Assembly (NCBI RefSeq): GCF_047739745.1
Contig: NZ_JBLLVA010000003.1
Span: forward strand, 248,001-312,000
Origin: Pseudaminobacter sp047739745
GTDB lineage: Bacteria; Pseudomonadota; Alphaproteobacteria; Rhizobiales; Rhizobiaceae
Direction: 5' to 3'
Length of the DNA: 64,000 nt
Shown: piece by piece, positions 18,452 through 26,826 of the stretch
Position numbering within the stretch: position 1 is the first letter of the stretch
How the letters are laid out: every line of letters starts with the position of its first letter
Notes under the pieces: generated by a model
What the model saw: only the letters and a program-made list of their open reading frames with translations
The model's database searches: none
Told to the model about the DNA's origin: nothing
Program-made: the position numbers and the translations under genes

Positions 18452-19357
18452 ATGGAGCTTTGGATCCCGATCACCATCGCCGCTGCATTTCTGCAAAATT
18501 TGCGGTCGGCGTTCCAAAAGCACCTGAAAAGCGTGATGGGCACGACAGGCGCGACCTTCGTGCGCTTCGGCTTCGGATTTCCGTTCGCGCTGCTGTTTGT
18601 CGGCGGCCTTCATTTCATTACCGCCTACCCGCTGCCGGCGCCGAACACGGCTTTCGCCGCCTGGGCCATGTTGGGCGCAATCGGCCAGATCGCCGCGACG
18701 TTCCTGCTCATCCACCTGTTTTCATTCCGCAATTTCGCCGTTGGCACCGCCTATTCGCGCACCGAGCCGGCACAAGCGGCAATATTCGGGCTGATGTTCC
18801 TCGGCGAACGCGTGACGGCGGGCGTGGTAACGGCGATCATCGTCAGCGTGTTCGGGGTTATGCTGATCTCCGTCGCTCACATGCATTTGAGCTGGCGCAC
18901 CATGCTGTCTTCGCTCGTCAGCCGCAACGCGCTGATCGGGCTCACGTCCGGCACCTGTTTCGGTGTCTCGGCGGTCGCCTATCGCGCCGCCTCACTGGCC
19001 TTGGGCGGACCGAACTTCATGATGCAGGCAGCGTTCACGCTTGCCTTCGTCATCGTTTTCCAGACCGTCATCATGCTGGGCTGGATGCTGTGGAAGGACC
19101 GGGGCGAAATACTGCGCATCGCGAAAGCCTGGAAGCCCGCGCTCCTTACGGGGCTTTTCGGAGCATCGGCCTCCTTCGGATGGTTCATGGCGATGACGCT
19201 GCATCAGGCGGCGATCGTCAAATCGCTGGCGCAGATAGAAATGCTGTTCACCTTCGCGTCGTCAGTCTTCTTTTTCCGAGAGAAGATCAACCGGCTGGAG
19301 ATCGCCGGTTGCCTGCTCATCGTCGGAGGAATCCTGATCCTGCTTGCCGCCGGGTGA
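18452..19357 (+). CDS. DMT superfamily (EamA-like) transporter
   Basis: 301 residues beginning MELWIPITIAAAFLQNLRSA, with ten hydrophobic segments. FSFRNFAVGTAYSRTEPAQAA and FLGERVTAG fall at the end of the first repeat. An inner-membrane exporter of unknown substrate. In-frame sequence to 18056 overlaps the BMP gene on the other strand and is not part of the gene. Its TGA abuts the TCA of phhA on the opposite strand with no gap. Confidence 0.87.
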   Translation: MELWIPITIAAAFLQNLRSAFQKHLKSVMGTTGATFVRFGFGFPFALLFVGGLHFITAYPLPAPNTAFAAWAMLGAIGQIAATFLLIHLFSFRNFAVGTAYSRTEPAQAAIFGLMFLGERVTAGVVTAIIVSVFGVMLISVAHMHLSWRTMLSSLVSRNALIGLTSGTCFGVSAVAYRAASLALGGPNFMMQAAFTLAFVIVFQTVIMLGWMLWKDRGEILRIAKAWKPALLTGLFGASASFGWFMAMTLHQAAIVKSLAQIEMLFTFASSVFFFREKINRLEIAGCLLIVGGILILLAAG

Positions 19358-20191
19358 TCACACGCTCGCCGGATCGAGAGGCGGTTCGTCCTTGCGGCGC
19401 GCGATGATGCCCTTGAGATCGCCATGCCTGAACGCATCGCGCAATGCGTCGAAGGAAGGCAGCACGAAATAGACGCGCTGGAACTTGTCGATCTCATAAG
19501 TGGTGCGCATAACCGTCTCCAGTTCGAAGGGGGCGTGATGCGCGTCCGGGCTTTCCACGGCAAACTGCAATTCGCTGAAGGACGACATCAACCCCGCGCC
19601 GAACGCCTTGAGCGGCTGGCCCGGTTCCTGCATCAGGCTGTACTCGGCCGTGTACCAATAGAGCCGCGAGATCATGTCGTGGCCGCCGAGCTCGATCAGG
19701 CCCGCGGCCCTTTCGCCATATTGCTGCATGAAGTCCGCGAAGGAGGGTTGGGTCAGCGCCGGCACATGGCCGAAGAAATCGTGGAACATGTCCGGTTCGA
19801 CGATGTAATCCAATTCCTCGCGCTTGCGCAGCCAGTTGGTGACCGGGAAACGGCGATGCGTGAGGTGCACGAAAAACGCGTCGGCCGGGATCAGTCCCGG
19901 CACCGCCACGAGGGTCCAGCCGGTGAGCTTGCTCAACTTGCCGCTCACCTCGTCGAAATCGGGGATGCGATCGAGCAGCCCAAGCGTCTCGACCCCGTCG
20001 AGATATGATCGATGGGCCAACCGCCGCGTCAGTTCGGTCTGACGGTCGCACAGAATGCGCCACACCTCCTGCTCGGCATCGCTGTAGGCATAGTTCTGTT
20101 CGACGGTGAAATCGGCGCGGCAGACCGAATAGTCGCCACGCAGTCCTTGAGCCGCACATTCACGGGCATAGGCTTCGACGCTGATATTCAT
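19358..20191 (-). CDS. phhA: Phenylalanine 4-monooxygenase
   Basis: 277 residues, the monomeric bacterial form. The iron ligands are visible: His137 and His142 in DMFHDFFGHVP and Glu183 in WYTAEYSL. It converts phenylalanine to tyrosine using a tetrahydropterin and oxygen. The start is the ATG at 20191 with GGAGGATTGG upstream; a TTG two codons earlier is ignored. It diverges from an Lrp/AsnC gene across 120 bases holding two dyad sequences, which suggests control by that regulator. Confidence 0.95.
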   Translation of the reverse strand: MNISVEAYARECAAQGLRGDYSVCRADFTVEQNYAYSDAEQEVWRILCDRQTELTRRLAHRSYLDGVETLGLLDRIPDFDEVSGKLSKLTGWTLVAVPGLIPADAFFVHLTHRRFPVTNWLRKREELDYIVEPDMFHDFFGHVPALTQPSFADFMQQYGERAAGLIELGGHDMISRLYWYTAEYSLMQEPGQPLKAFGAGLMSSFSELQFAVESPDAHHAPFELETVMRTTYEIDKFQRVYFVLPSFDALRDAFRHGDLKGIIARRKDEPPLDPASV

Positions 20192-20225
20192 GGCCAATCC
20201 TCCACGGACCCGGAGGATAACGCGG

Positions 20226-20250
20226 GTTCCGAGGCGGTTTTCGCCTGAAC
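20226..20250. promoter_or_regulatory. Imperfect dyad between phhA and the Lrp-type gene
   Basis: GTTC-cg-AGGCG, loop GTTTT, CGCCT-GAAC: arms match except for two extra bases on the left. Five bases from the better palindrome at 20255. Possible regulator site or 5' leader hairpin of phhA. Confidence 0.4.
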
Positions 20251-20254
20251 CGTC

Positions 20255-20271
20255 GATTTTCGCGGAAAATC
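20255..20271. promoter_or_regulatory. Palindrome, candidate Lrp/AsnC operator
   Basis: GATTTTCGCGGAAAATC: perfect 7-bp arms GATTTTC/GAAAATC around GCG, AT-rich in its halves as Lrp-family sites often are. Placed between the divergent phhA and regulator genes, where an autoregulating local activator would bind. Confidence 0.55.
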
Positions 20272-20311
20272 AAGGTATGTTTCACACCAAAACTCGGATT
20301 TGGGAGTGAAA

Positions 20312-20788
20312 ATGCCTCAATTCGACGAATTCGAGATCAGGATGCTTGATATCCTGCAGCGGGATGGCCGCAAGCCGGTATCGGAATTGGCGCAGGAGAT
20401 CGGCCTGTCGACCACGCCATGCGCGCGCCGTTTCGACGCACTGCGGCAGGCCGGTGTCGTAAAGGGCTTCGGGGCGGTGATCGGCCGGCGGGCAGTCGGA
20501 CTGATGGTCGAAGTCTTCATTCAGGTGCGGCTGGTGAGCCACAGCGATGAATCGCCGGAGCGCTTCATCGCCGCCGTGCAGCGCATGGACGAGGTATCGG
20601 CCTGCTGGACGATGACCGGCGACCACGACTTCCTGCTGCATGTGATGGTACCGACGGTCGATGATCTCAACGACTTCGTCATGCATCGGCTGATGCGGCT
20701 TCCAGGCGTGCGCGACGTGCACACGCAACTGGTGCTGCAGAACATCAAGGGGCCGGGGCACGTGCCGCTCGGCCACCTTAGAAGATGA
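20312..20788 (+). CDS. Lrp/AsnC-family transcriptional regulator
   Basis: 158 residues: an N-terminal winged helix-turn-helix (FDEFEIRMLDILQRDGRK region to about 60) and a C-terminal RAM/ligand-binding domain (CWTMTGDHDFLLHVM). ATG at 20312 preceded by GGGAG six bases away; the upstream TTG is inside that site. Divergent from phhA, which makes aromatic-amino-acid control likely; this is context inference. Its TGA abuts the argB stop on the other strand. Confidence 0.9.
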   Translation: MPQFDEFEIRMLDILQRDGRKPVSELAQEIGLSTTPCARRFDALRQAGVVKGFGAVIGRRAVGLMVEVFIQVRLVSHSDESPERFIAAVQRMDEVSACWTMTGDHDFLLHVMVPTVDDLNDFVMHRLMRLPGVRDVHTQLVLQNIKGPGHVPLGHLRR

Positions 20789-21688
20789 TCAGGGAACGAT
20801 CAGCGTTCCTGCGCCATGTTCGGTGAACAATTCGAGCAGCACCGAATGCGGCGTCTTGCCGTTCAGGATGACGACACCCTCGACGCCACGCTCGATCGCC
20901 TCGATGCAAGTCTCGACCTTCGGGATCATGCCGCCGGAAATCGTGCCGTCCTTGATCAGCGCCTTTGCCTCGGCGACCGTCAGCTCGTCGATAAGCTTCT
21001 TGTTCTTGTCGAGCACGCCCGGCACATCTGTGAGGAACAGAAGCCGCGAGGCGTTGAGGGCGCCTGCAATGGCGCCGGCGAAGGTGTCGGCATTGATGTT
21101 GTAGGTATGGCCGTCGCGGCCGGGCGCGACCGGGGCGATCACCGGGATCATCTCGGAGCGCGCAAGCAGGTCGAGCAGGGTGCGATCAACCTCGACCGGC
21201 TCGCCGACGAAGCCGAGATCGAGCACGCGCTCGATGTTGGAATCCGGATCGATCATAATCTTGCGGGCCTTTTCGGCAAACACCATGTTGCCATCCTTGC
21301 CGCAGAGGCCAATCGCCCATTCGCCCTCGGCGTTGATGAGGGCGACGATCTCCTTGTTGATCGAGCCCGCCAGCACCATCTCGACGATCTCGACCGTCTT
21401 GCGGTCGGTGACGCGCAAACCGCCTTCGAATTTCGATTCGATGCCCATCTTGGTGAGCATGGCGCCGATCTGCGGGCCGCCCCCGTGCACGACGATGGGA
21501 TTGACGCCGGACTGCTTGAGCAAGGCGACATCGCGGGCGAATGCCTGTCCGAGCGCCGCGTCGCCCATGGCGTGCCCGCCATATTTCACCACGACGGTCT
21601 TGTTTTCGTAACGCTGCATATAAGGCAGTGCCGCCGAAAGCAGGTGCGCCTGTTCCGCCGCCGTGGCTGCAATGTCGGTAGATGTCAT
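20789..21688 (-). CDS. argB: Acetylglutamate kinase
   Basis: 299 residues. VVKYGGHAMG near residue 34, VVHGGGPQIG near 67, and IPKVETCIEAIERGV near the C-terminus are the family landmarks. Phosphorylates N-acetylglutamate in the second step of arginine synthesis in the cytosol. In rhizobia it lies downstream of engB, as here, although the msrB gene on the other strand separates them in this window. Confidence 0.96.
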   Translation of the reverse strand: MTSTDIAATAAEQAHLLSAALPYMQRYENKTVVVKYGGHAMGDAALGQAFARDVALLKQSGVNPIVVHGGGPQIGAMLTKMGIESKFEGGLRVTDRKTVEIVEMVLAGSINKEIVALINAEGEWAIGLCGKDGNMVFAEKARKIMIDPDSNIERVLDLGFVGEPVEVDRTLLDLLARSEMIPVIAPVAPGRDGHTYNINADTFAGAIAGALNASRLLFLTDVPGVLDKNKKLIDELTVAEAKALIKDGTISGGMIPKVETCIEAIERGVEGVVILNGKTPHSVLLELFTEHGAGTLIVP

Positions 21689-21846
21689 CGGTGGCTCCCA
21701 TCGAATGGAATCGGCGGTGTCTTAGCGGCAAAGGCGCTGCCGGGCAATTGGCCGCTTGTGGGGAGCGTCTTTTTCATCGCCTCAATCGGAGTTGATTGGC
21801 CTGTGATGCGCGGCTGGGCTTACCGTCAAGCCATGAGGAGAAGCCA

Positions 21847-22347
21847 ATGACTCGCCGTGACTTCCTGCTTGGCGGCACCGCCGCCGTCGCCCTTGCTTCC
21901 GGCGCCACCGCGCTGTGGCGCATGGGCAAGCCTGCCGCCGCCGTGGCCGCACCCTTCGAGATCAGCAAGACCGACGAGGAGTGGCGGGCGCTGCTGACGC
22001 CCGAGCAATTCGCCGTATTGCGCCAGGAGGACACCGAGCCTGCCGGATCGAGCCCGCTCAACAATGAAAAGCGCAAAGGCATTTTCCATTGCGCCGGCTG
22101 CGACCTTGCCGCCTATTCGTCGGAGGCGAAGTACGAGTCCGAGACCGGCTGGCCAAGCTTCTGGCAATCGCTGCCCGACGCAATCGGCACCAAGGAAGAC
22201 AACACGCTGTTCATGACGCGCACCGAGGTGCATTGCCGCCGCTGCGGCGGGCATTTTGGCCATATCTTCGATGACGGGCCACCGCCCACCGGCAAGCGCC
22301 ACTGCCTGAACGGCCTGGCGTTGACCTTCAAGCCGGCAACCGCTTAG
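21847..22347 (+). CDS. msrB: Exported peptide-methionine (R)-S-oxide reductase
   Basis: 166 residues. The leader MTRRDFLLGGTAAVALASG has a twin-arginine-like pair and a hydrophobic core, predicting export. Zinc cysteines Cys82/Cys85 (HCAGC) and Cys130/Cys133 (HCRRC) are present, and the catalytic cysteine is Cys153 in RHCLNG, where many MsrB proteins have RYCINS. It repairs methionine sulfoxide in envelope proteins. ATG with AGGAGAAG upstream. Single gene between argB and engB. Confidence 0.92.
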   Translation: MTRRDFLLGGTAAVALASGATALWRMGKPAAAVAAPFEISKTDEEWRALLTPEQFAVLRQEDTEPAGSSPLNNEKRKGIFHCAGCDLAAYSSEAKYESETGWPSFWQSLPDAIGTKEDNTLFMTRTEVHCRRCGGHFGHIFDDGPPPTGKRHCLNGLALTFKPATA

Positions 22348-22379
22348 AGCCTTTCAGGGTTATCCGAAAACTGTACTGT

Positions 22380-23051
22380 TCAGCCGCCGCTGACGGCGAG
22401 CGCGATGGCGTCGCGCAATTCCTCCATGCCGTCGCCCTTTTCCGAAGAGGTGGCAATGACCGCTGGAAAGGCGGCCGGGCGCTTGCGGATCTTGTCCAGT
22501 GTTTCGGCAATCAGCCGCGGCACGCCGGCCGATTTGATCTTGTCGGTCTTGGTCAGCACGATTTGGTAGGAAACGGCGGCCTTGTCGAGAAGGCTCAGCA
22601 CTTCTTCGTCGTTCTTCTTGATGCCGTGGCGGGAATCGATCAGCACATAGACGCGCTTCAGCGTCACGCGGCCCTTAAGGTAGTCGAAGACGAGCTTCGT
22701 CCACTGGTCGACCTGGTCCTTCGGCGCCTTGGCGTAGCCATATCCGGGCATGTCGACCAGCGCCATCGGCGGCAGGTCCGCCCCCTCGCCCGAATAGCCG
22801 TCGGGCACGAAATAGTTGAGCTCCTGGGTGCGGCCGGGGGTATTCGACGTGCGAGCCAGCCCCTTGTGCCCAACCAGAGCGTTGATCAGCGACGACTTGC
22901 CGACATTGGAGCGGCCGGCAAAGGCGATCTCGGGCGGCCCTTCCGGCGGCAGGAACTTCATTGCGGGCACGCCGCGGATGAATATCCACGGCGTGGCGAA
23001 CAGGCTGCCGGCCATCGGAGTCACGGTTCTGGTCGGGTTCTGTTCGGTCAC
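22380..23051 (-). CDS. engB: YihA/YsxC-family ribosome biogenesis GTPase EngB
   Basis: 223 residues. G1 GRSNVGKSS at 46-54, G3 DMPGYG, G4 TKTDK and a conserved N-terminal FLPPEGPPEIAF. Assists assembly of the large ribosomal subunit. Starts at GTG 23051 with GGAG upstream. It follows yidC on the same strand, but an intrinsic terminator at 23262-23300 lies between them, so it probably has its own promoter. Confidence 0.94.
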   Translation of the reverse strand: MTEQNPTRTVTPMAGSLFATPWIFIRGVPAMKFLPPEGPPEIAFAGRSNVGKSSLINALVGHKGLARTSNTPGRTQELNYFVPDGYSGEGADLPPMALVDMPGYGYAKAPKDQVDQWTKLVFDYLKGRVTLKRVYVLIDSRHGIKKNDEEVLSLLDKAAVSYQIVLTKTDKIKSAGVPRLIAETLDKIRKRPAAFPAVIATSSEKGDGMEELRDAIALAVSGG

Positions 23052-23261
23052 TCTGCCTGCTCCAGTTAGGAAATGTCGGCGCCGGGTATCGCATCAAGAT
23101 TGCGCGTCACCTTGTCAACCGGCCAGTTCCACCATGCAATCGCAAGAACCGTAGCGTGACCACGCTGCGCGCCGCGACAGGAAGGCTGGCAATGGACAAA
23201 TGAAATGCGATCCGCTCTCGGTGGGTCGGCAGCCGATGAGGCGGAGCCAGGGCCGTCCATA

Positions 23262-23300
23262 GCCGAAAACAAAAGGCCCCGGACAAGCGGGGCCTTAAAA
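23262..23300 (-). terminator. Rho-independent terminator after yidC
   Basis: On the minus strand AAGGCCCC, loop, GGGGCCTT (8-bp stem, 8-base loop) followed by TTTTGTTTT. It starts 18 bases after the yidC stop codon and would end the rpmH-rnpA-yidC transcript. Confidence 0.85.
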
Positions 23301-23313
23301 GAATTCGCGCTCG

Positions 23314-25128
23314 CTACTCCGCCGGCTTGGGTTTTCGCTTGAACATGCCGACGAGATTGTCCCACAGCTCGATCTTGACGCCCTGGCGCTTCATGATGAC
23401 CCCCTGCTGGAGAATCGAAAGCGTGTTGTTCCATGCCCAGTAGATGACGAGACCCGCCGGAAACGATGCCAGCATGAAGGTGAAGATGATCGGCATCCAG
23501 GTGAAGATCATCGCCTGGGTGGGATCGGGCGGCGTCGGGTTCATCCGCATCTGCAGGAACATGGTGATGCCCATGATGATCGGCCAGACGCCGATCATCA
23601 GGAAGGCGGGCACCGCGAAAGGCAGCAGGCCGAACAGGTTGAAGATCGAAGTCGGATCGGGTGCGGCGAGGTCCTGAATCCAGCCGAAGAAGGGCGCGTG
23701 CCGCATTTCGATGGTGATGTAGAGCACCTTGTAAAGCGCGAAGAACACCGGGATCTGGATCAGAACCGGCCAGCAGCCGGCAAGCGGATTGATCTTCTCC
23801 GTCTTGTACAGCTCCATCATCGCCTGCTGCTGCTTCATCTTGTCGTCCGCGTATTTCTCGCGGATTTCCATCATCTTCGGCTGGACCTTCTTCATGTTCG
23901 CCATGGAGGCATAGGACTTGTTGGCGAGCGGGAAGAAGACAGCCTTGACCAGAACGGTGGTGGCGATGATGGCCAGGCCGAAATTGCCGAGCAGCTTGTA
24001 GAGCCAGTCGATCAGCCAGAACATCGGCTTGGTGATGAAGTAGAACCAGCCCCAGTCGATCAACAGCTCGAACTGGCGAATATTGTGCTGCGTCTCATAG
24101 GCGTCGACCTTGGCGACTTCCTTGGCCCCGGCAAAGACCAGGGTCTCCAGCGTCGCCGACTGACCGGCATCGACGGTGATCGCATCGGTCATGAAGTCGG
24201 ACTGGTAGCGCGGGCGGCCTTCGCCGAAATAGTTGAAGCGCGGCTGGAAGGCCTGCTTGGTCGAAGGCACGAGGGCGACGGCCCAGTATTTGTCGGTTAT
24301 GCCGAGCCACCCGTCATTCGACTTGCCCGGCACGATCTGCTTATCGTCCTCGATCGTCGAATATGTGATCTCGTTCAGTCCCTCCTCGCCGGTGACGCCG
24401 ATCAGACCCTCATGCAGCACATAGATGCTGGCCGTAGTGGGCTTGTCGAAACGGATGACGCGCCCATAGTTGGAGAGCGTCACCGGTGCCTGGCCGGCAT
24501 TCGTCACCGTATCGGAGATCGTAAACATATAGTCGGCGTCGACACCGATCGTGCGCTTGAAGGTCAGTCCCTTCTCGTTCGTGAAGGTGAGCGTCACGGG
24601 CGTCGTCGGCGTCAGCGTGACGCCAGGCTCCGCAGTCCAGATGGTATCCGGCCCAGGGACGGCGCCGGTCGCCTCATTGCCGACGAAACCGACTTCGGCA
24701 TAGTAGCCGTTAGGCAGTGCCGAGGGATTGAGAAGATCGATATTGGGCGAGTTCTTCTCGACCGTCAGATGATATTCCTTCAGGAGAAGGTCATCGATGC
24801 GGGCGCCGACGAGATTGATCGAGCCGCCCAGGCTCGGCGTATCGATCTTCACGCGCTGGGAGGCGGCGAGCGCCTGCTCGCGGCTTGCCTGCGGCACGCC
24901 ATCGGTGCCCGGAACGCCGGGGATCGCGCCGGGCGCGCCCTGTACCGCCGGAACATCAGCGCCACCCTGGCCCGGCTGCGCCTTCTGCTCGGCCTGGACC
25001 CGCTCGGCCTCGATGCGGGCCACCTCACGCTCGCGCTCGACGCGCGGGTTCATATAGAACACCTGCCACAATGTCAGGATCAGCACCGAAAGCGCGATGG
25101 TGATGAGGAAATTGCGGTTGTTTTCCAT
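23314..25128 (-). CDS. yidC: Membrane protein insertase YidC
   Basis: 604 residues: one N-terminal helix, a Pro/Gly-rich stretch, a large periplasmic beta domain (about 90-370) and the conserved C-terminal insertase core with GCWPVLIQIPVFFALYKVL and NLFGLLPF. Inserts and folds inner-membrane proteins. Directly follows rnpA by 9 bases, the standard rpmH-rnpA-yidC order. Confidence 0.97.
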   Translation of the reverse strand: MENNRNFLITIALSVLILTLWQVFYMNPRVEREREVARIEAERVQAEQKAQPGQGGADVPAVQGAPGAIPGVPGTDGVPQASREQALAASQRVKIDTPSLGGSINLVGARIDDLLLKEYHLTVEKNSPNIDLLNPSALPNGYYAEVGFVGNEATGAVPGPDTIWTAEPGVTLTPTTPVTLTFTNEKGLTFKRTIGVDADYMFTISDTVTNAGQAPVTLSNYGRVIRFDKPTTASIYVLHEGLIGVTGEEGLNEITYSTIEDDKQIVPGKSNDGWLGITDKYWAVALVPSTKQAFQPRFNYFGEGRPRYQSDFMTDAITVDAGQSATLETLVFAGAKEVAKVDAYETQHNIRQFELLIDWGWFYFITKPMFWLIDWLYKLLGNFGLAIIATTVLVKAVFFPLANKSYASMANMKKVQPKMMEIREKYADDKMKQQQAMMELYKTEKINPLAGCWPVLIQIPVFFALYKVLYITIEMRHAPFFGWIQDLAAPDPTSIFNLFGLLPFAVPAFLMIGVWPIIMGITMFLQMRMNPTPPDPTQAMIFTWMPIIFTFMLASFPAGLVIYWAWNNTLSILQQGVIMKRQGVKIELWDNLVGMFKRKPKPAE

Positions 25129-25137
25129 CGAAAGCCC

Positions 25138-25491
25138 TTATCGCGTCCCGCGGATTCGCCGTGAAAGTTCGGCAGCAAGCTGGCCGAAGGGAACCGTCAG
25201 AATGTCCTGGCGGCCGACGATCACATAGTCATTGCCTGGCGCCATGTCATCTGCGGCATGGATGCGGACCGCCTCCTTGAGGCGCCGCCTGATGCGATTG
25301 CGCACGACCGCATTGCCGACCTTGCTGGTTACGGTGAAACCCACTCGCGGCGCACCCTCGTCTTTCCGGTCGAGCGCTTCGACCAGAAAAAGCCGCCCCC
25401 GGCGTTTTTCGCCACGCCGGACCGCCAGAAACTCGGCTCTTTTGCGCAGCCTTGGCGGAGCCGGGCGTGCAGGCTTGCCGTCATCCGGCAA
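25138..25491 (-). CDS. rnpA: Ribonuclease P protein component
   Basis: About 117 residues. LRKRAEFLAVRRGEKRRG and the RNR motif VRNRIRRRLKEAVR identify the protein subunit of RNase P, which trims tRNA 5' ends. There is no ATG; the TTG at 25491 (GGGAACGGA upstream) starts just after the rpmH stop. An earlier in-frame TTG at 25551 would overlap rpmH and give 137 residues. The start is therefore uncertain, the gene is not. Confidence 0.9.
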   Translation of the reverse strand: MPDDGKPARPAPPRLRKRAEFLAVRRGEKRRGRLFLVEALDRKDEGAPRVGFTVTSKVGNAVVRNRIRRRLKEAVRIHAADDMAPGNDYVIVGRQDILTVPFGQLAAELSRRIRGTR

Positions 25492-25507
25492 GGCCGTCCG
25501 TTCCCGC

Positions 25508-25642
25508 TCAGGCGGAGAGCCGCTTACGGCCACGGTTGCGGCGTGCGGCAATGACGTCGCGGCCGCCCTTGGTGGCCATGCGCGCGCGGAAGCCGTGCCG
25601 GCGCTTGCGGACGAGTTTGGATGGCTGGTAGGTACGCTTCAT
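25508..25642 (-). CDS. rpmH: 50S ribosomal protein L34
   Basis: 44 residues, MKRTYQPSKLVRKRRHGF at the start and RNRGRKRLSA at the end, the invariant L34 pattern. First gene of the rpmH-rnpA-yidC transcript, 126 bases downstream of a strong promoter. Confidence 0.97.
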   Translation of the reverse strand: MKRTYQPSKLVRKRRHGFRARMATKGGRDVIAARRNRGRKRLSA

Positions 25643-26031
25643 TTATTTTAATACCGCGGCGTGCGGCCCTTCTTGTGTCTGTCACACTGTAACAGGAGCT
25701 GGCTTTGCCGGGCTTTCCTGGGCGCAATGCAAAATGCGCCGGACGGATGGCCGCAAGCGTGTGCGGGCTTATAGAAAGAAGGCCCCGCGAAGTCAATCGC
25801 CGCATCGCGCTGAATATTCCTCGCACGAGCCCGTCACGAAGCGGTGATTTCGAAGCCGATGCCGCTCAACTGTCGGTTATGTGCGCATTCAATGCTTGCT
25901 TCGCGGTCTGTTGTGCCTCAACTGAAGGAACGGCGTATAGATCGAATACGATACGGATCGATCCTCGCCGCATTCGCCGCCAGAATCACGATGAAAGCGA
26001 AACTTTGGCAAAGCACGCCGCCAACGCCGAG
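25643..26031. other. Intergenic region between rpmH and the TVP38 gene
   Basis: 389 bases without a convincing gene. The left part holds the rpmH leader and promoter (25768-25796). The right part would contain the promoter of the rightward TVP38 gene, but no clear boxes were seen. Confidence 0.6.
25768..25796 (-). promoter_or_regulatory. Sigma-70 type promoter of rpmH
   Basis: On the minus strand TTGACT, 17 bases, TATAAG. Nearly consensus boxes at ideal spacing, with transcription expected to start near 25761, giving an rpmH leader of about 120 bases. Confidence 0.75.
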
Positions 26032-26775
26032 ATGACCGGACCGAAAGAAATCGACAGGCAAAGACCGCCGCTCAGGCGATTCTTGCCGCTCGGCGTGATC
26101 GTATCCGGCCTGGTGCTCGGCTATGCGCTGGGGCTGCACCACTATCTGTCACTCGACTATCTCGCCGACAGCAGGCTCGCGCTCAAATCCATCGTGGCCG
26201 CGCATCCTGTGGCTGCCCCTGCCGGCTTCATCGGGCTCTATGCGCTTGCGGTGGCTTTTTCGTTCCCTGCAGCCTCGGTGCTGACTGTCTTCTCGGGCTT
26301 TCTGTTCGGCTGGCTCGTTGGCGGCCTTATCGCGATCGTCGCAGCGACGATCGGGGCGACGGCGCTGTTCGTGGCCGCGCGCAGCGCATGCGGCGGCTAT
26401 CTCAAGGCACGCGTCGGTCCCTTTGCCGCGAAGCTTTCGGAAGGCTTCGAGCGAGATGCTTTCAGCTATCTGCTGGTGCTGCGGATCGCGCCGTTCATTC
26501 CCTTCTTCATGGTCAATATCGCGCCGGCCTTCTTCAACGTTCGTGTCAAGACGTTCCTGGCCGCGACCCTGATCGGTATTCTGCCCGGCGGTTTCGCATA
26601 TGCCTGGCTCGGCGCCGGGCTGGACAGCGTTCTGGTGGCCGCCGAAGCCACGGGCCAGGAGGCCAGCATCGGCGATTTGCTGACACCGGAAATCACGCTT
26701 GCCTTTGCAGCGCTTGCCCTTGTCGCCGCACTCGCCACCATCGTAAAGAGGACCTGGGCATCACGCATGCAGTGA
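26032..26775 (+). CDS. TVP38/TMEM64 (DedA-like) membrane protein
   Basis: 247 residues with about five hydrophobic segments and the motif FPAASVLTVFSGFLFGW plus LRIAPFIPFFMVN, typical of the TVP38/VTT domain. Members are thought to act as lipid scramblases or transporters; the bacterial role is poorly defined. ATG at 26032 chosen because the preceding frame lacks hydrophobic or conserved content. The next gene, 51 bases on, is a flavin disulfide reductase, a pairing that recurs in many bacteria. Confidence 0.85.
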   Translation: MTGPKEIDRQRPPLRRFLPLGVIVSGLVLGYALGLHHYLSLDYLADSRLALKSIVAAHPVAAPAGFIGLYALAVAFSFPAASVLTVFSGFLFGWLVGGLIAIVAATIGATALFVAARSACGGYLKARVGPFAAKLSEGFERDAFSYLLVLRIAPFIPFFMVNIAPAFFNVRVKTFLAATLIGILPGGFAYAWLGAGLDSVLVAAEATGQEASIGDLLTPEITLAFAALALVAALATIVKRTWASRMQ

Positions 26776-26826
26776 TCTGCCGCACCCTTCCCGGCTCCCA
26801 AATCCCTGGTCAATCGAAGGCCTGCA

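Noticed and set aside
23698..25164. A 488-codon rightward frame opposite yidC
   Set aside because: It is antisense to a certain gene; composition typical of shadows.
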